Shown piece by piece: positions 1 through 5,081 of a stretch of DNA of 5,081 nt. Positions within the stretch are counted from its first letter, which is position 1. Each line of letters begins with the position of its first letter. The translations under genes and the position numbers were made by a program. This DNA is from Actinomycetota bacterium (GTDB taxonomy: Bacteria; Actinomycetota; Actinomycetes; S36-B12; UBA10799). Below the pieces are notes generated by a model. That model was not told the DNA's origin. It was given only the letters and a program-made list of their open reading frames with translations, and did not search any database. The stretch spans positions 1 through 5,081 of the forward strand of contig JAUPKO010000276.1 of NCBI GenBank assembly GCA_030837395.1, written 5' to 3'.

Positions 1-3000
1 TCAAACCGTTCCTTCCGCCGGACATGGTACGGTCACGAAAGGGCATCATCGACCTCATCAAGCGATATGAGGACGAGGCCCGCATGACCCCGAAGCAGCT
101 CGCGCAGCGCGCCGTCCCACGCCCCGCCGAGTGGGAGCGGGCATACGCCAGGATCCAGGACCTCGTCCTGCCAATAGCCTGGAAGTTCCCGGACCAGGGC
201 GCACTCGACTATCTATCCTCCGGTTTGCAGAACGAGGGCTATTCCTCTGCCCTGAGCGGTCTGGACTGGAACACCTTCTACGAACGACTTGGCGGCAAGG
301 AGTTCTTTCGGGTCCTGCGCGAGGAGATGCAGCAGCAGTACGACTACGTCCTCATCGACAGCAGGACCGGACTCAACGACGTCCAGCAGATCTGCACCCA
401 GCGTCTGCCGGACGTCTTGATCGCCTGCTTCACCCTCAGCGATCAGGGCATCGAGGGCACAGCAGACGTCGCCGCACAGGCGCACGAGCAGGTTCAGCTG
501 CGGCAGCCGATCCGAGTCCTCCCCGTCCGGATGCGGGTCGACCAAGCGGAGAAGGAGAAGGTGGACGTCGGCCGAGCCCTGGCACGGCACAGCTTCGCGG
601 ATTTCCCTACAGGGATGTCGCCTGCGGAGCGCGACCGGTATTGGGGGACCGTGGAGGTGCCCTACCGAGCCTTCTACGCCTATGAGGAGACCTTGGCGAC
701 CTTCGGCGACGAGCCCGGGATGACCGGGTCGCTGCTGTCGGCCTACGAGATGCTCTCCTCTGTGATCACTGAGGGGGAGGTGACGACCTTCCCTGCTCTG
801 GACGAGCAGATGAGGAAACGAGTCAAGGAGCAGTACCGACGTCGGATCGCGACTTTGGCCTCCGAGATCGTGCTTGAGTTTGCCGCCACGGACCAGGCCT
901 GGGCAGAGTGGGCGCAACGGGTACTGTCCGCGGTCGACGTCCGTGTGGCCGACCTACGTCCCCTGGAGATCGATCTGCAGACCCAGGTGGCCGATCCCGA
1001 TGGTGCCCTGGACGGGATGACCACACGGGAGCACCAACTGCTGACTATCGTCTCCCCCGCTCTCACCCAGCACCTAGCCGAGGCCGGTGGCCTCCCAGGC
1101 GCGTCGACGCCCCGGCTCGGGGTCCAGATCTCGCCCGGCCGACCGCCGCAACTGCGATTCCAGGGATCGGTCAACCTCGCGTCATTCGATGTCGACCAGG
1201 CTGACGAGTCCGTGGAACGGCTGCTGCGACTCGTCGGACGCGGCGGTGCAGAGACTGTCGACCAGGTGCGCAGGACGGCCCCCTACCCCCGACGGGACCC
1301 GCGCAGGAGCAACCTCTTCCCCCGCAACACCGACTTCACCGGGCGCGCAGACGTGATCTGGAACCTTCGTCGCACGTTCCGCGAGGGTCACAGCATCGTG
1401 GCGCTCAGTGGCCTGGGCGGGGTGGGAAAGACCCAGCTAGCGAACGAGTACGCCCACCGGTTCCGCTCCAGCTACGAGCTGATCTGGTGGATCAACGCCG
1501 ACAACCCAAGGGCAGTGGAGGGTGCCTTGGCCGACCTCGCCGACGCCGTCGGAATCCCTGCCCAGGCCGAACGTGAGAAGACCATGACGTCGACGCTGGA
1601 CTCGCTGCGGCGCGGTGAGCCGACTCGTGATTGGCTGATCGTCCTGGACAACGCCGAGGAGCCAGCCTCGCTGGCCCGGCTGCTCGCCAAGCAGTTGCCC
1701 GGTACGCCAGGTCACGTCCTGGTCACCACACGGTCCCAGGACTGGGAAGGCGAGCGCTTCGCTGCCGGGATCCAGGTGCCGGTATTCCACCGAGTCGAGA
1801 GCACCTCACGCCTGCGCAACCAAGTAACCGATCTGACATCAAAGGAGGCCGACGAGCTCGCCGAGGCCCTCGGCGACCTGCCGCTCGCCGTAGACGCCGC
1901 GATCGGCTCCCTGCGGACCGCTGACGTCGACGTACGCAACTATCTCAGGGCGCTCACCGAGTCGAGTACTCCTCGGGGCGCAGGGGCGGACCAGAAACTC
2001 ATGCTGACCCTGGGCAGGACCTTCGGGGTATCCCTCGAACGTCTACGCGAACAATCGCCTGCGGCGCACCGGCTGCTACAGATCTTCTCTGTGATGGCGC
2101 CGGTCATATCGACCGAGTTCATCTTCGGCGAAACCATGGCCGAGGCGCTGATGCCGTTCGATCCCTCTGTAACGGACCGGACGATGCGACAGCCACTGCT
2201 GCGGACGCTGGAGCGCTTCTCCCTGGTTACACAGGACACCCGCAACCGGTCGGTCCAGGTGCACCGGCTGTTGCAGGACTTCGTGCGTGAACGGATGACC
2301 GACGAGGAACGGGCAACGACTCGACACCAGGTGCACCTTATTTTGGCCCGCTCCCGTCCCGGTCCCGAAGTGGACACCCCGAACCTGTGGCCCGCCTTCC
2401 GACGACTGTGGCCGCATCTGCCTCCCTCGGAGGCCGGTCGGTGCCTGGACCACGACGTCCGTGAACTGTTGGTGGACCGCGTCAGATACCTGTGGCTCCG
2501 TGGGGTATGGAGCCAGGGTGAGCAAGTTGCCACGGACATCGCAAGGTTCTGGGAGAGTCTGCTGGACGGTTCACAGGCTGCCGGTGAAACGTCCGACTTG
2601 GAACCTCAATTGCTGTGGCTGCGGCACAACCTCGCCAACATCTGGCGCGACCAGGCAGAGTTCGAGCGTGCCTTCGACATAGACCAACGGACCTTGGCCC
2701 GACTGATCGAACTGCTCGGGCCCAACCACACCCAGACGCTGCGCAGCGCTGCCAGCTATGCGGCCGATCTGCGGGCGCTGGGCCAGTACGACGAGGCCCT
2801 GGACCGCGAGCGAGAGACGACACGCCGATGGACACAATACTTCGGCGAGCGCTTCCCGCTCGCGCTGCAAGGTGCGAGGAACCTCGCCGTCTCGCTCCGC
2901 GCCGTGGGCAAGTTCGCCGAGGCGCGCGCCATCGACGAGCAGTTGCTCGAAAGGCTGGTCGCGGAGTTTGGTCCCGACGACCCCCGTTACCTAGCCACGG

Positions 3001-3803
3001 CCGACGCCCTCGGACGTGATCTGCGAGAGGCCGGAGAATACCAGGCATCGGTCGACTGGCTGACCGGCGTGCTTGCTACCTACCATAAAGCCAACGAACG
3101 AAGCGTGAAGGGGGCCCTGACCGCGCAAGCGAACCTCGCGGCTTCCTGGCGCAGCGCCGGTCGGCCCGACAGAGCTTCCCCGCTGCTCGACGACGCCTAC
3201 AACCAGCTCAAGGAGTTCTTCGGCCCCGACCGACCCGACACCCTCGCCTGCCGGTTGAACCGGGCGATCAACCTGCTGGTAGAGAATCGCCTTCAGGATT
3301 CGCTTTGCGAACTTGAGGCCACCGTCACCGCCTATGAGCGGATCCTGGGTACGCGCCATCCGCTCACGCTCACCTCTCGGAGCAACCTGTCAGCCGCCAT
3401 GCTCGTCGACGGCCAGCTGGACCAGGCGCGCAATCTGGCGCACGCGGCATGGGAGGGATGCCAGGAATCCGTCGGGGTCCGCCACCCCTACACCCAGGCG
3501 GCAGCGATGAACCTCGCGGTGTGCCTGAACCGACAGGGGCAGTCGCAGGAAGCTGCAGAACACCTCTCCCGGGCGGCAGACGTCCTGGTCGAGGAATTCG
3601 GCAGGGAACACCCAGATGCGCTCCTCGCCCGGATCAGTGTCACCCTCCTGCGGTCACCCGACGACGCCTGGGACCGCATGCCCAAGTTCAGCCCGGATCT
3701 GGACCGGCTGGCCGACCGCATCGGGAAGGACCACCCGACGATCCGCGACCTGACTATGGGCAAGCTCGTGACCCGGCTCATCGACCCTAGCGACCCCTTC
3801 TGA
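1..3803 (+). CDS. fxsT: FxSxx-COOH system tetratricopeptide repeat protein (ParA-like / TIR-like / NB-ARC / TPR), 5' end cut off
   Basis: This is a large cytoplasmic STAND-type protein; no signal peptide or membrane segment is seen. The frame is open to the left edge, and the residues just before the Met codon at 24 (KPFLPPD) match the family's interior, so that Met is internal. From family memory, about 45-50 residues including the KGGxGR-type Walker A are missing. Numbered from that Met: a ParA/MinD-like ATPase at about 1-260, with Walker B-like VLIDSRTG at 109-116 and YWGTVEVPYRAFYAYEE-type conservation near 206-222; a diverged TIR-like segment at about 280-405; NB-ARC with Walker A GLGGVGKT (463-470), Walker B LIVLDN (538-543), sensor TTR (568-570) and GLPL-like GDLPLA (617-622); a winged-helix/MHD-like VHRLLQ near 746; and eight TPRs at 863-1199. 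The C-terminus LIDPSDPF fits the acidic, proline-rich family tail. FxSxx loci encode RiPP precursors and an FxsB radical SAM/SPASM enzyme. The role of FxsT, possibly sensing or scaffolding, is inferred. Alternative: an orphan NLR-like homologue outside a RiPP locus. Confidence 0.85.
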   Translation, partial: KPFLPPDMVRSRKGIIDLIKRYEDEARMTPKQLAQRAVPRPAEWERAYARIQDLVLPIAWKFPDQGALDYLSSGLQNEGYSSALSGLDWNTFYERLGGKEFFRVLREEMQQQYDYVLIDSRTGLNDVQQICTQRLPDVLIACFTLSDQGIEGTADVAAQAHEQVQLRQPIRVLPVRMRVDQAEKEKVDVGRALARHSFADFPTGMSPAERDRYWGTVEVPYRAFYAYEETLATFGDEPGMTGSLLSAYEMLSSVITEGEVTTFPALDEQMRKRVKEQYRRRIATLASEIVLEFAATDQAWAEWAQRVLSAVDVRVADLRPLEIDLQTQVADPDGALDGMTTREHQLLTIVSPALTQHLAEAGGLPGASTPRLGVQISPGRPPQLRFQGSVNLASFDVDQADESVERLLRLVGRGGAETVDQVRRTAPYPRRDPRRSNLFPRNTDFTGRADVIWNLRRTFREGHSIVALSGLGGVGKTQLANEYAHRFRSSYELIWWINADNPRAVEGALADLADAVGIPAQAEREKTMTSTLDSLRRGEPTRDWLIVLDNAEEPASLARLLAKQLPGTPGHVLVTTRSQDWEGERFAAGIQVPVFHRVESTSRLRNQVTDLTSKEADELAEALGDLPLAVDAAIGSLRTADVDVRNYLRALTESSTPRGAGADQKLMLTLGRTFGVSLERLREQSPAAHRLLQIFSVMAPVISTEFIFGETMAEALMPFDPSVTDRTMRQPLLRTLERFSLVTQDTRNRSVQVHRLLQDFVRERMTDEERATTRHQVHLILARSRPGPEVDTPNLWPAFRRLWPHLPPSEAGRCLDHDVRELLVDRVRYLWLRGVWSQGEQVATDIARFWESLLDGSQAAGETSDLEPQLLWLRHNLANIWRDQAEFERAFDIDQRTLARLIELLGPNHTQTLRSAASYAADLRALGQYDEALDRERETTRRWTQYFGERFPLALQGARNLAVSLRAVGKFAEARAIDEQLLERLVAEFGPDDPRYLATADALGRDLREAGEYQASVDWLTGVLATYHKANERSVKGALTAQANLAASWRSAGRPDRASPLLDDAYNQLKEFFGPDRPDTLACRLNRAINLLVENRLQDSLCELEATVTAYERILGTRHPLTLTSRSNLSAAMLVDGQLDQARNLAHAAWEGCQESVGVRHPYTQAAAMNLAVCLNRQGQSQEAAEHLSRAADVLVEEFGREHPDALLARISVTLLRSPDDAWDRMPKFSPDLDRLADRIGKDHPTIRDLTMGKLVTRLIDPSDPF
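861..1241 (+). other. diverged TIR-like domain inside the FxsT protein
   Basis: Residues about 280-405, counted from the Met codon at 24. The segment starts with SEIVLEFAATDQAWAEWAQR, which resembles the TIR first strand and helix pattern (hydrophobic strand, then D-x-x-W-A-x-W). It then has LLTIVSPAL (339-347), like the TIR beta-D strand ending in S-P, and closes with a strand-helix QLRFQGSVNLASFDVDQADE-type tail like that of TIR modules in related actinobacterial proteins. The WCxxE motif expected after S-P is not recognisable. The nearest acidic residue is E353, in a Gly-rich, apparently degenerate stretch. NAD-cleaving activity is therefore doubtful, and a structural or oligomerisation role is more likely. 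The assignment rests on pattern resemblance only. Confidence 0.5.
1389..1900 (+). other. NB-ARC nucleotide-binding core of the FxsT protein
   Basis: This is the central STAND ATPase module. The P-loop GLGGVGKT is encoded at 1410-1433 and sits after a SIVALSG strand. The Walker B strand LIVLDN is at 1635-1652, with the aspartate that coordinates magnesium. The TTR sensor-1/RNBS-B-type motif is at 1725-1733, after a HVLV strand. A GDLPLA motif equivalent to GLPL is at 1872-1889. All residues usually needed for ATP/ADP binding are present, so this core should be a working nucleotide switch. The region after it, to about 2330, is helical and ends in a winged-helix-like VHRLLQDFVRERM segment, as in other actinobacterial NB-ARC-TPR proteins. 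Confidence 0.88.
2610..3620 (+). repeat. eight tandem 42-codon TPR units (kinesin-light-chain type)
   Basis: The translated segment divides with almost no slack into one 43-residue and seven 42-residue repeats, 337 residues in all. Each has the pattern L-x(5)-NLA-x-x-L-x-x-x-G-x-x-x-E-A, followed by an amphipathic helix and a G-x-x-H/R-P-x-T-type linker. Linker variants are GPNHTQT, GERFPLA, GPDDPRY, GPDRPDT, GTRHPLT, GVRHPYT and GREHPDA. The fourth unit (about 2991-3116) has lost the linker motif and carries ANERSVKGA instead. These TPRs form a solenoid expected to bind a peptide or protein partner. In this system the ligand could be a precursor peptide or a partner protein, but that is inference. 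At the DNA level the units are well diverged and are not recent duplications. Confidence 0.85.
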
Positions 3804-3840
3804 AGCAACGGCACCGTGCCGATGCCACGCGAAGCACTCA

Positions 3841-3882
3841 TCCTGCGATCACCGGTGATCGCCTGCACCGGTGGTCGCAGGA
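3841..3882. terminator. 17-bp GC-rich hairpin after fxsT, probable terminator
   Basis: The left arm 3841-3857 (TCCTGCGATCACCGGTG) pairs over all 17 positions with the right arm 3866-3882 (CACCGGTGGTCGCAGGA), with a single G-U wobble. The loop is eight bases (ATCGCCTG). It begins 37 bases after the fxsT stop codon. No T-tract follows; the next bases are GCGAGGGCG. It therefore fits the U-less, I-shaped terminators common in actinomycetes rather than a classic intrinsic terminator. A role in mRNA 3'-end stabilisation, or as a protein-binding operator, cannot be excluded. Confidence 0.65.
3845..3862. promoter_or_regulatory. perfect 18-bp palindrome, possible operator
   Basis: GCGATCACCGGTGATCGC equals its own reverse complement over 18 bases. 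It lies inside the left arm and loop of the larger hairpin, so the two structures exclude one another in RNA. Its central CACCGGTG (3850-3857) recurs as a second copy at 3866-3873, 16 bases away centre to centre. Loop-free palindromes of this kind fold poorly as RNA but suit a dimeric DNA-binding repressor. I recognise no specific regulator family from the sequence. Confidence 0.3.
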
Positions 3883-3981
3883 GCGAGGGCGTAACTCTCC
3901 TGCTCCGAAGACGTTTCGCATAGCACGAAAATTCGGGGGGCGGCAGGACTGAAGAGATGAGCCCGCGGAGCCGAGAGTGAC

Positions 3982-3990
3982 AGAGGAGGA
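3982..3990 (+). promoter_or_regulatory. Shine-Dalgarno-like AGAGGAGGA before GTG 3999
   Basis: AGAGGAGGA lies eight bases before a GTG at 3999, an ideal ribosome-binding geometry. The frame opened by that GTG runs to 4628, but from about 4410 on it is out of frame with the clear alpha/beta-hydrolase and gives Arg/Pro-rich sequence typical of a shadow frame. The site may be chance, the start of an unrecognised short protein, or the original start of a hydrolase gene that has since gained a frameshift. Confidence 0.25.
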
Positions 3991-4086
3991 CACCATCCGT
4001 GGCGCAGCCAGAGAGAGAAGCTCCCAGCCTCGTTGCAGGTGTCTCACTGCAGGACAGCTTACGTGGGGGGTTCCCAGCTAGAGTAG

Positions 4087-4113
4087 TAAGATTGGTTTCT
4101 GGGCGGAAAAAGG
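4087..4113 (+). promoter_or_regulatory. weak candidate -10 box and ribosome-binding site for the hydrolase
   Basis: TAAGAT at 4087-4092 fits the actinobacterial TANNNT -10 pattern, but no convincing -35 is seen at the expected distance upstream. GGGCGGAAAAAGG runs directly up to the ATG at 4114. Its purine stretch could act as a ribosome-binding site, though it is closer to the start than ideal. Taken together they would give a very short leader. This is weak support for transcription and translation beginning here. Confidence 0.2.
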
Positions 4114-5081
4114 ATGTGCAATGCAGTGGCCAGGCTCTTATCCACCGCAGGATGTGGTGGCGGGTCGGTGAGGACATATCCCGCACGATCCGACACCGTG
4201 GCGTCCTCTGCAGCCCGGGTGTCCAGCCTGGCGATCGGCACCGCAGCAGGTACGTCCGCCACCACCGCTCACCCCCGACCAGTCCTTGGGGCTGCCTTTG
4301 CGGACCTCGCAGCGCCGACCGTCGCCGACCCGCCCAAGGCGCAGATCGGGCAGGAGCCCCCGTTCCCGGAGGACGCGCCGGACACGACCGAACCACACAA
4401 GGTACAACGTTACGAGGTCTGTACCATCAACGGCGGCCGGGAACTGGCGGTACAGTCCTTCGGTGCTGCGGACGGCGTGCCCATCGTCTTCATGCACGGC
4501 ATGCCCGGGTCACGGATCGGCCCCTACCCACGCGCCGCCGCCCTGGACCTCCAAGGAATCCGGCTGATCGCCTACGACCGGCCGGGGTACGGCCGCTCCA
4601 CCAGGAACAAGGGACGGTCAGTGGCTGACGCCGCGGACGACGTCGAAAGCATCGCCAATACTCTGGGCCTCGATCAGTTTGCCGTCGTGGGACGATCGGG
4701 CGGCGGCCCCCACGCGCTAGCAGTCGCCGCGCGGCTCCCCCATCTCGTCACTGCGGCCGCGGTCCTGGTCAGCACAGCACCGCCGGAATCGCCCAGCCTG
4801 GATTGGGTCGATGGCATGAACCGGGCGAATGCCGAGGCCTATACCCAGGTGGAGGACCACACCCAACTGCGACGCAAGTTGTCCAGTACGGTCGAACGTA
4901 CGCTCAAAGACCCCGAGTCTTTCCTACACGAATGGGTCATCCCTCAGATCAGCCACAACGACTGGCCCGTCATAGAAGATCTTGAGATCCGCAGGCAATT
5001 GCGGGCCAGCTACCTAGAAGCTTTTCGCAACGGTGTCGACGGGTGGTTCGACGATATACTCGCCCTAAGGAGCAAGTGGGA
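4114..5081 (+). CDS. alpha/beta-hydrolase family protein, 3' end cut off, 5' start uncertain
   Basis: The frame is open from after stops at 4084 and 4087 to the right edge, 322 codons if the ATG at 4114 is used. The hydrolase core begins near residue 100 (YEVCTINGGRELAVQSFG). It shows strand-loop VFMHGMPGSR with the oxyanion-hole HG at 128-129, then YDRPGYGRS (154-162), then the nucleophile elbow GRSGG with Ser195, then a cap-region segment with DWVDGMNRANAEAY and, near the edge, GWFDDILAL. The catalytic acid and His are expected further on, outside the window. The family is soluble alpha/beta-hydrolase_1 (esterase, epoxide hydrolase, peptidase and similar); the substrate cannot be read from this. 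The first 98 or so residues are Ala/Ser/Pro-rich and unlike the usual short N-terminus. Other in-frame starts are GTG at 4126, 4168, 4198 and 4219; none lies closer to the fold. No hydrophobic signal segment is seen. Confidence 0.78.
   Translation, partial: MCNAVARLLSTAGCGGGSVRTYPARSDTVASSAARVSSLAIGTAAGTSATTAHPRPVLGAAFADLAAPTVADPPKAQIGQEPPFPEDAPDTTEPHKVQRYEVCTINGGRELAVQSFGAADGVPIVFMHGMPGSRIGPYPRAAALDLQGIRLIAYDRPGYGRSTRNKGRSVADAADDVESIANTLGLDQFAVVGRSGGGPHALAVAARLPHLVTAAAVLVSTAPPESPSLDWVDGMNRANAEAYTQVEDHTQLRRKLSSTVERTLKDPESFLHEWVIPQISHNDWPVIEDLEIRRQLRASYLEAFRNGVDGWFDDILALRSKW

Larger units (their letters stand above)
3804..4113. other. 310-base intergenic gap
   Basis: No coding region here could be supported in any frame. 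Third-position GC preference drops and stops are frequent in most frames. The gap contains a strong hairpin at 3841-3882, a weak inverted repeat TTTCG/CGAAA at 3914-3930, two G-runs (near 3935 and 4065), and a Shine-Dalgarno-like AGAGGAGGA at 3982-3990. The small frames that can be opened, for example 34 codons from GTG 3977, resemble nothing I know. None ends in the F-x-S-x-x pattern of an FxsA precursor. The gap and hairpin argue that the downstream hydrolase has its own promoter. Confidence 0.6.

Noticed and set aside
213..917. A 234-codon open frame on the minus strand opposite the ParA-like region
   Set aside because: It lies wholly antisense to a conserved domain, is rich in Leu/Val/Arg/Gly as expected for shadow frames in GC-rich coding DNA, and matches no family I know.
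3914..3930. Inverted repeat TTTCG/CGAAA with a seven-base spacer as an operator
   Set aside because: Five-base arms are expected by chance at this scale. It does not match the actinobacterial LexA pattern or another operator I know.
3977..4081. A 34-codon frame from GTG 3977 as a possible FxsA-type precursor
   Set aside because: Its C-terminus reads TWGVPS, without the F-x-S-x-x pattern, it has no leader similarity, and the ribosome-binding-like sequence falls inside it rather than before it.
4114..4170. A lipobox-like LLSTAGC near the start of the hydrolase frame
   Set aside because: Only about a dozen residues precede the Cys, there is no hydrophobic h-region, and the -3 position is Thr. 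It is not a credible lipoprotein signal.
3488..4396. A 302-codon minus-strand frame spanning the end of fxsT, the gap and the hydrolase 5' end
   Set aside because: It overlaps two plus-strand genes, is Arg/Pro/Ser-rich without domain patterns, and crosses the strong hairpin. It is best explained as a shadow frame.
3999..4628. A plus-strand frame from GTG 3999 as a 209-residue protein
   Set aside because: Although well placed behind a ribosome-binding site, its second half is Arg/Pro/Gly shadow sequence overlapping the certain hydrolase core. I keep the site as an oddity but not the full frame as a gene.

Overview
The window is GC-rich with strong G/C preference at third codon positions. Together with the gene content, this suggests an actinomycete, Streptomyces-like or a relative. 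That assignment is an inference from composition and protein families. Two genes are visible, both on the plus strand and both cut by a window edge.

Positions 1-3803 hold nearly all of a very large multidomain protein. I recognise it as the tetratricopeptide-repeat protein of the FxSxx-COOH RiPP system (FxsT type). The reading frame is open through the left edge, and the Met codon at 24 is almost certainly internal. The domain order is: a ParA/MinD-like P-loop ATPase whose Walker A lies off the window, a diverged TIR-like segment, an NB-ARC STAND-type ATPase with intact Walker A and B, a winged-helix-like connector, and eight tandem 42-residue TPRs of the kinesin-light-chain type. The architecture resembles an NLR-like sensor or switch. 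Its biochemical role in the FxSxx system is not established, to my knowledge.

Positions 3804-4113 are a 310-base gap with no gene I can support. Its main feature is a 17-bp GC-rich hairpin just after the fxsT stop, probably a terminator. The hairpin contains a perfect 18-bp palindrome and a second CACCGGTG core, so a DNA-level operator is also possible. A strong Shine-Dalgarno-like sequence further on is followed by a GTG that opens the wrong frame for the next gene.

Positions 4114-5081 hold the first part of an alpha/beta-hydrolase, with oxyanion-hole loop and nucleophile elbow visible. The acid and His of the triad lie beyond the right edge. In its frame there is an unusual Ala/Pro-rich stretch of about 98 codons before the hydrolase fold, so the true start, or the integrity of the 5' end, is uncertain. 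The hairpin and the 310-base gap suggest the hydrolase is transcribed separately from fxsT. No precursor peptide (fxsA), radical SAM maturase (fxsB) or fxsC is visible. If present, they would lie upstream.
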